DNA of 64,000 nucleotides from Dermanyssus gallinae (taxonomy: Eukaryota > Arthropoda > Arachnida > Mesostigmata > Dermanyssidae), in the NCBI GenBank assembly GCA_003439945.1, contig QVRM01006579.1:1-64000 (forward strand), in the 5' to 3' direction. Both the position numbers and the translations under genes were made by a program. The stretch's first letter is position 1. Every line of letters starts with the position of its first letter. Below the pieces are notes generated by a model. That model was not told the DNA's origin. It saw only the letters and a list, made by a program, of their open reading frames with translations, and did no database searches. Below, piece after piece: positions 46,000-56,313 of the stretch.

Positions 46000-46775
46000 T
46001 AACCATTTCATCTATAAGGGCCTGTTCTGACTGTCTCGCTTCATATGCTCGTGCAGCATAATGCTAAGGCATTTCGCCTTTGAGGTGAAAAGTTTAACAG
46101 AGCCGCCTACTCAAAGGGAAATAATAATTGTTTTCAACTTTCTGTGTTTATGCCCGTTGTGGGTGTGGTAAAGAACGAGTGTCGTCTTCGTCGAGTTAAC
46201 AACAAGATCAAATCCTTGGCATAAATGTATAACCGTTTCATTACCGGTTTCTACATATTAAAGATTATGTGCATTGATAGATAATTGAGGGTGAAACATG
46301 GAATAGAAGAATAGTGTCGTCTTCAAAGACAATCAGGCGGCAATCCACGTACTTCTTGATGACCCGTAGGATGTAATTCAGTGGGGCGTGCCTGTGGATG
46401 CAATTACCGTGGCACGTCAAAGCTCCCATCGCCACAAATTATCCCCGTTCTCCAACACACGATCTAAACCACGATCCTGCTGGCACGCAGCCTAGTTTTT
46501 TGAAGCGCCTTGGTCGAGTAACATTTAACATTATATACGTTACTCTGTCAAGACATGCACCAAGTGCAATAACGATCTTAGACTATATAATATAGGTCAC
46601 AATGCCACCTAAGTTGATCGTGCCCCTCTAAACCTGAATTCATTTTTGAATTGAAAACGCCCAAAAGAATTTCACAAAACGGAGTTATATTGTTGCAAAG
46701 TATGGCGACCATATAAAAAAAGCTAAGGTTATTAAGAAGATTAAATCTGAAAAGGCGTTGTAATGTAGACAGCAA
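46000..46775 (-). pseudogene. L2/Jockey-like reverse transcriptase fragment (block B)
   Basis: Homologous to 39.98-40.74 kb. Shared plus-strand anchors include AAGGGAAATA, GCCCGTTGTGGG, GTGTCGTCTTCAAAGAC (against GTGTCATCTGCATAGGC), GTGGGGCGTGCCTGTGGA and TTGTTGCAAAGTATGGCGAC. The catalytic motif is more damaged than in block A. The part equivalent to 39.4-39.95 kb is missing. Confidence 0.75.
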
Positions 46776-46784
46776 CACTATAGG

Positions 46785-47085
46785 CAGCCAAAATGCATAA
46801 AAATGCCGATCTTAAAGAGTACACTCGAGTTGCGATAACAAATAAAACACCTTTTAATATTCGCTTAAATTATCTTAGAAACAATACCTTGACGACTCCT
46901 CTCGAAACCACAAGGACAGAGAGAGTCAATAATTCGTTCTCGTGGCGCATAGCACGAATGCTTGGGGCATCAATTTGCGAGACTGAACGAAGCTTTGTGT
47001 TGTACATTCTGTGAATTTGTCTATTGGCTATATTATTGTTAATTACGTCCCCATTTTGACCAAATAAAAGCATTTTTGACTTGAC
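46785..47085 (+). mobile_element. plus-strand non-LTR 3' end nested in the minus-strand RT
   Basis: The plus frame 46793-47014 reads HKNADLKEYTRVAITNKTPF and later RVNNSFSWRIARML, resembling C-termini of L2/Jockey-type RT proteins. It is followed by AATAAAAGCATTTTTGACTT at 47062-47082, a typical element 3' end. It separates the two minus-strand RT pieces (46000-46775 and 47095-47750), which are contiguous in related elements, so it looks like a nested insertion. Confidence 0.4.
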
Positions 47086-47094
47086 TTTCCAGCT

Positions 47095-47750
47095 GTTGGT
47101 AAGCTTTTCATAGCGGAGTCACTATGCAGCATGTCTTGAGCTTGGATTCTGGAAACAAATTCCGGAAACACGCCCGTTTTCACCGACCTATCGGATACGG
47201 TAGCTAGAGGGACAGCTAGAATGTCAATAATTTTAGAGTGGAGTTTCCACCACTATCGAGTGAATCTTTGTTACGCCGTCAGCTGCAGTTTGCAGTTCCC
47301 GAGGTGTGAAAGCGCTACCGAACTTTAGGCTCGGAACTCCGTAGGTTCAAGAGCAAACTGTCAATCGGCCCTTAAAAGGGAAGAATGTATGTACTTTTAG
47401 CACCGATAGATAAGAAGAAGTCTTTCAGTGCGTCCACTATCTCCTGGACCTTCAGCTCTCTGTCTTCGAACCGTAGTCGCTTATTCACCGTTCCGGATTT
47501 CTTACCACAGCCGCAGATTATGTTAAAGAAGCCCCAGCTACTATTAGTGCAGGGCGGTCACGGACAGGAGAAGACTGTTTTCCGCAATAGGTGAACCTAG
47601 CCGCTTTCAGTTCAACCTTGTACAGCACCTGCAACTTTAAAGCGCGTCTTTGTCATCTGCGAGCCGTGTGCTAATTCATTGACAAAGGCACGATCTACAG
47701 CATCACGGTGCACTGGGTCTGTTATGTTGACATCTTTTATTAGGAAGATT
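47095..47750 (-). pseudogene. L2/Jockey-like ORF2 linker and RT N-terminal part (block B element)
   Basis: Minus frames read RLRFEDRELKVQEIVDALKD, FFLSIGAKSTYIL, FGSAFTPRELQTAADGVTKI and ILAVPLATVSDRSVKTGVFP. This corresponds to the family order: spacer with FNxFF, Fxxxxxxxx-E, then PLxxIxNxSxxxGxFP before the fingers motif. Frameshifts are present. It is the missing upstream part of the 46.0-46.77 kb fragment. Confidence 0.65.
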
Positions 47751-48685
47751 TAGTTGCTGGAAATTGGTTTACTCGACTGTTACGCCAGACCGACTTGCTG
47801 CAGTAATCGCACGTCGCAAAAGCCGCAATCTGTCGTATTTTTTTTTAAAAAAGTTTAATTTAACTAGTTTAGTTTCGTTTGTGTTTTATGTGCATATTTT
47901 TAGTACCTTGGTTAGCTCTAAATTATTACACGTTATTCGCGAACATGTTTTAACTTAGTAGAAGTAAGAGTACTTGGTGTAAAAGCTTCGAGTAAAAAGA
48001 CACATCTTTTTATATGGAGCAGTAGCAATTCGGGTCGATAAGGCAATACAAACTAGTATATGCCCACATGTGTTACCACGTAGCAACCAATAATCAAAGC
48101 TTGTTTTCGGTGTTTTAAGTTGTGGATAAGACTGCGTCACCCGGGAGCAAAGCCATAGCCAGAAGCGTATCGCGTCAGCTTCTGTCCTACCGTGTCACCA
48201 ACTTTTATAGTATTGTTAAACGACATTTTCTGTTTGATAACAACACGACGAAGTCTGACAAAGTCAACGTAGTCCTTCATTTGCTGCTGACAGGGGGTGT
48301 TCTGTGTTGGACTGTCTGCAGACAGTCCGCATACGAGTACAGCATCGTGCCCTGCCAATCCCCGGCCTGACTCTGGGCAGCGTGCCCTGCGGCACGACGG
48401 AAATCGATACTCACTTACTTATTGCATGTATGTTCTCTACAATCTTGGCGTCCGGGAACGAGTAATGTCATTCGTCGTTCATACACGCTTAAGAAAAGGT
48501 CCGGAGCTGTCACGTTGCACCTGCGTTGAAATGCGGCGGACTCAGCTGTGGGCAAGCTGCTTGAGATTGGTCCAGAGTGCATGCTGCCTTTATTACTTGC
48601 ATCCCCCCCCCCCCCCCCGCACTCTTCTATCTATATAAGTTTCGACATTACGGCTCAATGGAGCACGAAGGGAGCCAGATAATGG
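47751..48685. other. no supported gene
   Basis: AT-rich to moderate GC. TGTCTGCAGACAGTCC-type short palindrome near 48310 and a C run at 48602-48618. No exon recognised. Confidence 0.5.
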
Positions 48686-49135
48686 GTGTTAGTCGTAGTA
48701 GTAATAGCTAGTAGTAATGTTGTAGCAGGTAGCAGCAAAGGCGTCGTTGTTATTTTGATGTTGTTGTTGTTGACGATGATGATGATGCTGTTGTTATTGT
48801 TGTTGACGATGATAATGCTGTTGTTATTGCTATTGTTGTTGACAATGATGATGCTTTTGTTATTGTTGTTGTTATCGTGGTCGTCGCTACCGCCAGAATC
48901 CTGGGAGTTCTCTATAGCTGTTATGCTTTTGTGTTGGGTTGGCCACTAGGTTCTCCTGAATGACTAAATGCAGTAATAGCAGAACCACCGCAACAACAAC
49001 AACAACAGCAATAATAACAACGACACTAGTAACGGTCCCAACCACCACACCAATAACAACAGCAACAACGGCGACAACAGTAACAACAACGAAACAACAA
49101 CCAGCAGCCGCCGCTGCCGCAGCAGCAGCACTGCA
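48686..49135. repeat. TTG/GAT then CAA/CAG triplet arrays
   Basis: TTG and GATGAT triplets (about 48755-48880) are followed by CAA/CAG triplets (about 48988-49130), i.e. complementary repeat types facing each other about 110 bases apart. The Leu/Met- and Thr-rich ORFs are repeat translations. Confidence 0.85.
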
Positions 49136-49359
49136 TTCTAAAGAGCCCTCAAGTCATAGGTGGCTTTGCCGCGACGCCGTTTGCATAATGGTCGAGCTCG
49201 CTCCGTTGACAGCTACACTTCACACGTGTATGGCCGTTCACGCAGGAAAGCAGGCATGCAGGCCGTTGTCAGGCAGTTTGTGTTAGCGAGTGTATAGGTA
49301 GATGTTAGAATAGCGGCCCGGCCGTCGTCATCGTCGCTGCTGCCAGCTCCCGCCCGGAT

Positions 49360-49995
49360 GTGCTTTATGAAGATAAAATAAACAACAATAACAGCAACTG
49401 CTGCTCGGTGACGATAAGGGGCTCTGCTAACGGCGGCGTGTTACGACCGGCCCTCATTGACACCCCCCGCTCCTCCCTGACGACGACACTATCGATACCA
49501 ACCACGAGACGGCCCAGCGCGCCCCGTACATCGACAACACGACCTTGCTGCGCGGCTGACGGCCGCCCACAGACCCCACTAGCCCCGCGCGCGTCAACGG
49601 CTGCATTTGCCTGGACACTGTGGTCTGATACGTGTCGAACGCCTGTCCGGGCCCGTCGATTGGTTGTCCGGTTTGGAGCATTTCAATTACGTGAAATCAC
49701 CGACAAAACGGTAGGAGCAACGGGAATAACAGCAGCAGCAGCAACAATAACAGCGGCAAGCAACAACAACAGCGGCAAGCAACAACAACAACTACAGCAA
49801 CAACAACAACAACAACAACAACAGCAACAACAACAGCAACAACAACAACAGCAACAACGACAACAACAACATAAAATAGGTTTTTTTTGTAAACACGCAC
49901 ATAGACGCACTCGTCGCCTTTGCTATCATGTCAATGTTGTGCCCGAAGACCTACAATTGCGTGTGGTAGTTTTTGTGGGTCTTCAAGACAGGTGA
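49360..49995 (+). CDS. open frame with a GC-rich N-terminal part and a long poly-Gln tract
   Basis: This is the longest plus ORF apart from the element at 53 kb (211 codons). The first 110 codons are GC-rich and Pro/Thr/Arg-rich (TRRPSAPRTSTTRPCCAADG). The CAA/CAG run at about 49750-49870 gives roughly 30 glutamines with few interruptions, then a basic tail. No domain is recognised. Poly-Gln within regulatory proteins is common in arthropods, but CAA arrays are frequent in this window in clearly non-coding places, so the frame may be fortuitous. Confidence 0.25.
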   Translation: MLYEDKINNNNSNCCSVTIRGSANGGVLRPALIDTPRSSLTTTLSIPTTRRPSAPRTSTTRPCCAADGRPQTPLAPRASTAAFAWTLWSDTCRTPVRARRLVVRFGAFQLREITDKTVGATGITAAAATITAASNNNSGKQQQQLQQQQQQQQQQQQQQQQQQQQQRQQQHKIGFFCKHAHRRTRRLCYHVNVVPEDLQLRVVVFVGLQDR

Positions 49996-49999
49996 GACA

Positions 50000-51070
50000 T
50001 TTCGAACACGAGCATCTGTACGAATTGAGCTTCCTTCTCGTCCCGTTTTGAACGAAAACGACCCTTACGAACGTCCGGGCTGGCCCACATGGCGACTACG
50101 GCAAAAAACAAGCTATTTGCCTGACTGATTGAACCTTCGCCAGTTGGCAGCCATCCGGCAAGGATATTTCTTTTCTAATTGAACACTCTGCAAACAATAG
50201 CTCAACGGTCGAGTTACGCCGCGTAACGTTAGTGCTAGAAACAATGATTTTTTGTTTGTTTGAATGCGATACTATAATTGTATGTATTTTGAAAAAGAAA
50301 CTACCGTCAAATTCGTCGTGAGAGAAAACGAGTGGGAGATACGCCACAGATCTGTCCAGCCCTCGGCGGACCCGTGCATAAAGCTTCACAGCGACCGACG
50401 CTCTCAAGAAATCGCCTCGCAGTTCACCCTTGAATGGCTGGCGGCTCTTTTTTCTTCAATAGAGAAGGACGTGCTTACGCACACCTAGTTGTTGTGAGGT
50501 TACTCTCGACTTACACTCGAATGACGGGTTCAAAGAGTTCGAACAGGAACTGATTACCTGCTAACACATCTAATGTTGATGCTATTGGAAAGACGGGCGG
50601 CGCCAATAGACTGACTACATTGTTACAGTCTGCTTTTATTGGTCTTATTGGATTCGAGTTGCCTTAAAGACTCAGCTGTGCTGCGCGCTAGACGCGGCTC
50701 ATTGTATTCAAGGAACTTTGAAAGCGCAGTTCTCAGCTCTCCTCTTTACTCTCCAGCCGATCGAAACCGATTCGACTATGTTTGCTGTCGGTCGCTTTGC
50801 GTTTTTTCTTTTGAGTAATTGTACGTGTGCCATATCTGTCATTATTTATATCACATTGCTCTCTAAGCACGAAAGAAGCTTTGATAAATCTTCTACTTTG
50901 AGAAAGTTTTCCACGATAAAAGTAACAAGATATATGTTACGCGACAACGGCCGTTGTTCCGGTGACTGTCTCCTGTTCCAGTGGATGTCGTTTTGTCGGA
51001 TGTCCGTCGATACATCACCGGTCACGTTGACTACATTAGTTGAATACCTGAAAAAAAAAACGTTTTAAAC
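50000..51070. other. no supported gene
   Basis: Short ORFs only (74 codons at 50264, 116 codons at 50718); neither shows a family signature. Confidence 0.45.
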
Positions 51071-51076
51071 GACATA

Positions 51077-51187
51077 GAGGTGCACGGGTTCGAGCCCCAG
51101 CAACGGTGGGACTCGAACCCGTGCAGCACCTATATATCGGGTTCGGTCGCGTGACGCACGCAAAAGCACCACGCTACCGGGCTCGAT
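51077..51187 (-). repeat. SINE-B copy with inverted B-box duplication
   Basis: The minus-strand head (plus-strand 51112-51187, ending CACGCTACCGGGCTCGATTG) is normal. The outer part is replaced by an inverted copy of the B-box region: AGGTGCACGGGTTCGAG at 51078-51094 faces CTCGAACCCGTGCAGCACCT at 51112-51131. Confidence 0.85.
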
Positions 51188-51189
51188 TG

Positions 51190-53209
51190 AGTTGAATACC
51201 TGCGATTGCTGGATACCAATGCCGTTCTAATCACGCTAAATTTCTGAGCGCTAAAGGCGGTCTTTATTTATCTCCCCATACTATGAGCTGCAGCGGAATG
51301 AACCAGGAAGCAATGTTATGCTGTGTGAGACGAATCTTTGTAGGCGCCTATCGAAGTGGCGGAGACATCGACGGATCGCCGTTGATTTACCTGCTTTGCC
51401 TTCATTCGTCTGGCTGTTTCCATAGCAGTCAACTAGGCTAACCTTGATGAGGTGCTGCTCACTAATTTAGAGTTGTGCTAAGGAAAGACATACATAGCTG
51501 GGCTAACCTGTTTCATACAGCTATACTATGAATTCGAGACATACCGGAGAAAATACGTTAACAGCTATTCTAGTAGAGTTGGAAATCAAAAAGGTCACAT
51601 GTGTATTTAAGTATACATTTAAAGCCGGTAAGAAATCTATCCATAACTTTTGTGACATTTTAAAATGTGACATATTTATCGCAGAATTTTTAACTCTAGT
51701 AAGTTGACCAAACATACGTGTTTCGTCGAAATATCGACGCATGCGCACAAGAGATTCGGCCCGCTTATTTGATCTATACTGATAAAAATAGGTTAAAAAC
51801 CGGATTGAAGCCAGTGAGAAAAAACCATAACCTATGCATTCAATCTCTGTAAAACATAAGTAATGCAATCATAACTAAATTGAATGCCTGTCTCGCAGTG
51901 TTCAATGTTGTCAACAATCAAAGTCACAGTCAAGAATTATTAGCACAATTCAGCTCGTCGAAAACAGTTATTCAATTTGATTCTGTTTATTTCACATACA
52001 CCGAGAATTATATGAACATACGTAATATACAAATAAAAAATAATTTGCAAATAATTTGATATATATATTTTAGTTCAGCGTTTACCCCTCGCTGGTGTCG
52101 GTCACGAATTCTGGTTCTCTGCAGTTTTTGACAGTTTCTCGTGTATTTTACGAGTGGCCTTGTGCTCATCCGCATGCACACGTGTCCAAACATGACTGAA
52201 TTTCCTTGAACTTCTTGCAGAGGCGCACAGTTTCCTGTTGTTCACTGCAGATCGATATTTCATCATATCGTTTGTGCACCTTTGCCTCGTCTGCTGTGTT
52301 ATTGCTAGCCTATACGCACTGCCAACTGAATGGCCCTGCTGGCAGTCATGCTACTGTCGTAATGCGTATAGCTGACCTCATAAATCTCGTGCCTCAGTAA
52401 AGCTATGATCTTTCTTCGGTCAAATAGGAACTTGCTGCGTGCAAATCGGATCTGGCAATCACCAAAAAAGAGAGTTGGTGAATTTAAAGACCAGAAAAGC
52501 AAACAACATATTCGAAGTCAGCGGCTTTCGACAGCCTGAATCTACACTTATTGAAATGACTGGCTTATCCTGTCAATCCTCGTTCATTAACACAGTCACA
52601 TATAATTCACCATCATAAAGTGTCTCAATTCCTGTCAACAGCAAAAATAATACCAAATGAAGTCAAGTAACCGCTTTGGTTCGATTAAGCGGAAAATAAA
52701 TCTAAGTAAAACAGAGAGTCGCCCAGTCCTCATTGGATCAAGTGCGTTGAAACGTCGGCCTTGTTCCTTCGGTAGGATGATTAAGAAGCGCGTTTTCATA
52801 TCTCGTATATTGCCAACTTTCGTTGCCTCTGATTTCTACAATGCAGTCAAGCCAACATTATGTGGTTCACGTTATGTCTGGCGATTACGCACTTAACATG
52901 ACTCCTATTCGTCGTTCTATCTGTTTGTAAAAGAAAAGGATGAAAAGGTCTTACTCAACCATAGTTTATTGTCGGAACCCTCGGTCGCCTGTCGCGTTCA
53001 TCAAGACTTTTTTTTGGTTACCTGTCCGTCAGATTTTGAAGAATCCTGCCTGTGAATTAATATTTCCATAGTGCTTATTTTCAATTTGTTTCGATGCCAA
53101 AACGAGATGCTACCTTACAACTGATCCTGACATAATTGAGCTTCTTAAGTAAGCTCAATATTGATCTCAAAGTTACCCGTTATTTTTTCGCTATGCTCTT
53201 GATGCTAAG

Positions 53210-53212
<3 letters not shown>
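51190..53212. other. no supported gene
   Basis: AT-rich sequence with ORFs up to 115 codons (51521-51868 minus, 52657-52896 plus) that I cannot assign. Confidence 0.45.

Positions 53213-53241
<29 letters not shown>
53213..53241. repeat. (AT)n, left flank of the REL-endonuclease element
   Basis: The AT array stops exactly where the GC-rich retrotransposon coding sequence begins. Confidence 0.95.
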
Positions 53242-53244
<3 letters not shown>

Positions 53245-54207
53245 GGGCGATTGCAAACTTCCAGGCCACGCTTGAACAGACCCACGATGACGCCATCGCA
53301 TTCTGCGGGTCTCTACCGGAGACTCCTTCTCTTCAGCGCGCGTGGTCAGAAATGGCAAACGACGGCCGATGGAACGGCCTGTGGGACCGAACAACTACGG
53401 TCGCTAGCAAAGCGAGGTTACAGGCAGTTTCGTCGCCCGGTGCAGGTGCATGGCTACACGCTCTCCCGAGCCCTCAGCTGGGTACCCTGCTCGACGATGA
53501 GTCTACACGAATACTAGTCGGGTTGAGGTTAGGAGTTGAGCTAGTCTCCCCACACCGGTGCAGATGCGGTGACGAGGTCGACTCCCTTGGTCACCATGGA
53601 CTCTCCTGTCTCCAGAGTTCAGGCAGAATCGCACGCCACTCGGCGCTGAACGAGACATTTAGCAGAGGGCTTCGATCGGCAGGCTACCCATGCATTTTGG
53701 AGCCGTCTGGCTTAGTCAGAGACGATGGAAGGAGACCTGATGGAATGACCCTGACTCCCTTCGAGCGGGGCCAAATGCTGGTGTGGGACGCGACCGTAAC
53801 CGACTCTTTAGCCCCCTCAATGGTCGGTACGGGCGCAGCCCGCCTTGGACACGCGGTAGCCCTAGCGGAAGCAGCCAAGTGCAGAAAACATTCAAGCATC
53901 AGTTATCCACACTTGTTCTCACCGCTTGCATTCGAGACATTGGGGGGGCCTGGGTCGCTCACGACGAAACTGCTCAAGGATGTCGGGAAAAGATTGGCGC
54001 TCGCTACAGGAGACAAGAGGGCGGGCGAGTATCTACTGCAACGTCTGTCATTAGATGTTCAGAGGGGGAATGCCGCTTCGGTGAGAGGTACCATGGCTAG
54101 ATGGACCAGCCCAGGCCTGGACCTAGTGCCTTGAGTTAAGCCCCAGCGGGCTGTGCACACGTTCTTACATCACAAATGTATATTTTGCTACACTTAAATA
54201 AATGATG

Positions 54208-54209
<2 letters not shown>
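53242..54209 (+). mobile_element. 5'-truncated non-LTR retrotransposon with restriction-like endonuclease C-terminus, coding part 53242-54134
   Basis: An uninterrupted frame of about 297 codons ends at TGA 54132-54134. In order it shows ARLQAVSSPGAGAWLHALPS, LDDESTRILVGLRLG, a C-x-C-x8-H-H-x3-C zinc finger (CRCGDEVDSLGHHGLSC), SGLVRDDGRRPDGMTLTPFE and LVWDATVTDSLAPS. RPD followed 16 residues later by WDAT fits the PD-(D/E)xK-type nuclease of REL-endonuclease non-LTR elements (R2/CRE/NeSL/Dong side). The family is common in aquatic invertebrates and chelicerates. The reverse transcriptase is missing. GC content (about 57%) is well above the neighbours. The 3' UTR ends AAATAAATGATGATT and passes directly into (AT)n. 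No frame damage, so it is a young copy. Confidence 0.85.

Positions 54210-54253
<44 letters not shown>
54210..54253. repeat. (AT)n, right flank of the REL-endonuclease element
   Basis: AT array beginning at the element's 3' end. Confidence 0.95.
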
Positions 54254-54254
<1 letters not shown>

Positions 54255-54958
54255 CTTAGAACTTAAACCCAAATCTGCAAATCCATAGAAAAATTGCTCT
54301 AAACGGATATGCTGCGCCGGGTCGACTCCTAGTGCCAAGATCGATGGCATCCGCTTTTGACCAAATGTATACGTACCTTTACAGGTACTTACGTTACAGT
54401 GTACGTTTATAGTGACATGATTCGAAAATAAATTAAACCTATGTTTGTTTTTACATCTTTTATTATTTTAATACACAAGAAATCCGTATGTACACTTAAC
54501 AACAGATGTGTGCAGTGTGTTTACTTAGAGAAATAAAAACCCTATTCCAACTGAACTTCAAGTGCGACAACATGGCTAGAATCTTGACGCCGAGTATCTG
54601 TAGCATGTGCCCACAATTAAACTTCACCCGCATCGCAATAAACAATTACATTAATAGATTATCTTTTACGTAAAAGTGTTTTACTCGGGGAGTCATAGGA
54701 CATCTGCCCAGAATTTCTCGAAAAAAGCAGCACAACGCCGTCTCACTTGAAAAAAGTAACGGTGACTCTTGAGACCCTACAAACTTCCGAAGTTTCCTTC
54801 TTCAAAAGAGTGTTCTCTATTCGAAGTGAGTGTCACAAATTCGATGATTTCATTCGGAGTCAAGGTCAGGACTCTAAAGTGGGTGTGGTGGAACATCTTT
54901 CTAGTAGTTTCTTTTCACCAACGTACGGTAGTGTTGTAAATAACGATTGTACAGCCAG
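54254..54958. other. no supported gene
   Basis: AT-rich sequence, probably intron or intergenic next to the CCN-type exon. Confidence 0.5.
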
Positions 54959-54960
54959 TA

Positions 54961-54991
<31 letters not shown>

Positions 54992-55098
54992 TTTGTTTTT
55001 ATATATATGTAGTTACAGCTTTATTTGCTTATATGTAAGAGGTAACAATTGTCTCGTTATACACGTATACACCATATAAAATAAACACAAATTAATGA

Positions 55099-55139
<41 letters not shown>
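54959..55139. repeat. (AT)n microsatellites, two blocks
   Basis: AT runs at 54959-54980 and 55099-55139; the second ends only about 15 bases before the likely splice acceptor of the CCN exon. Confidence 0.95.
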
Positions 55140-55142
<3 letters not shown>

Positions 55143-55155
55143 GTATGTATCTTAG

Positions 55156-55395
55156 TCGTGGTCACTCCGTATCAAGCTGCTCGTCGTGCTGTTCACTCAT
55201 TGCAGCGTCCGGCGGGGTGTCGGTATCCGTGCAACTGTCCCGAGCGTCGGTTGAACTGCCAGCACGGCGTCACCAAGTCAAAGGATGGCTGCAGTTGTTG
55301 CGAGATGTGCACGCGGCAGCACGGTGAACAGTGCGATGACGTCCAGCTGTGCGATCCGCGCCGAAAGCTCGTCTGTGATCACGGCATCTGTCGCG
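55156..55395 (+). CDS. internal exon encoding the IGFBP domain of a CCN-family matricellular protein
   Basis: The translation holds a complete 12-cysteine IGFBP N-terminal domain: GCRYPCNCPERRLNC, DGCSCCEMCTRQHGEQC, LCDPRRKLVC and GIC. Spacing and the GCxCC-x2-C-x-RQ-GE-C core match CCN proteins (CYR61/CTGF/NOV type), secreted matrix-associated regulators. The donor is TCGCG|GTAAG (GT at 55396). Two acceptors are possible: ATCTTAG at 55155, giving a phase 1-1 exon of 240 nt as is usual for modular CCN exons, or TTGCAG at 55205 with a better pyrimidine run but phase 0. I prefer 55156 for phase. The signal-peptide exon and the VWC, TSP1 and knot exons were not found in this window, so the gene must be spread over long introns. 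Insulin-like-growth-factor-binding proteins of other families are less likely given the motif. Confidence 0.88.
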
Positions 55396-55602
55396 GTAAG
55401 TCCCGCATCTAAAGCGATATTATTTTGCCGCCTGCGGCCACCGTCGCGAGGTCGCGAAGTGGAGCTTTCCTGCATATGTATGCATTCGTCAGACTGTCGA
55501 CACGTCTTTTGCACGCATGCACGATGTATATCCGCACAATGCATACGTTTAAAGTAAACGTGCTTAATTCTGCACACAAACACAGGCATGTGGGTATGTA
55601 TA

Positions 55603-55605
<3 letters not shown>

Positions 55606-55655
<50 letters not shown>
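55606..55655. repeat. (AT)n microsatellite
   Basis: Pure AT array about 210 bases downstream of the CCN exon, within its presumed intron. Confidence 0.95.
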
Positions 55656-55658
<3 letters not shown>

Positions 55659-56313
55659 CAGGTGTGTTATCAAGCTATCAAGCAGCTTTTGATCATTGAA
55701 GAATCCGGCCGGCCCATTTTGGGTTAATCTGCTGCAGTCAAATCAATACCCTTTACTAGAAAAGAAAATGCTAACAGTATCTTAAAACGTTTCGTACTTA
55801 ACCCTGGCTAGGAGCAAGTATAGTTGTTAAATTGCACTGATATAGCCATCAAGGTCTACAGTCGATTATATACCTGGTTGGAAATTACGTTCGGCGGTAC
55901 CAAGGTATTTCGTAGGATAGGCATTAGCCGTTAACCTGAATGGAATCGGACAAATTAGTACCAAAGGAGCACGGAGCCAAACAGTCCATAGTGACCACTG
56001 ACCGCGACCCAGAGCAAGTGACTGGAGTAGGACGGAACGAGTCTTTGTTTAAAGTATATACCACATGTATATACCATGTATATACCACAAGATATATAAA
56101 ACCATAAAATACCGAAAAACGTATGTAGATTTATGTGCACATGTATATATAGTAAAACATACTCATTGCCGTTAGTGTAATCTCGAGGTCTCTTCAGGTA
56201 AGTGTTCTGTAAATCTAATTAGCAGCGCGAATCGAGGAAATACTCGTTGCTACAAAGCTGCCGTGATGGACATTGATGATGGCGTCCTTCAGTGTATCAG
56301 CCAGGAACACATT
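55656..56313. other. no supported gene
   Basis: AT-rich; presumed intron. A short TATACCA(T/C)GTATA cluster lies at 56056-56092. Confidence 0.5.

Noticed and set aside
48686..49910. Poly-Leu, poly-Cys, poly-Val and poly-Thr proteins
   Set aside because: Each corresponds to a different frame of the same CAA/TTG triplet arrays.
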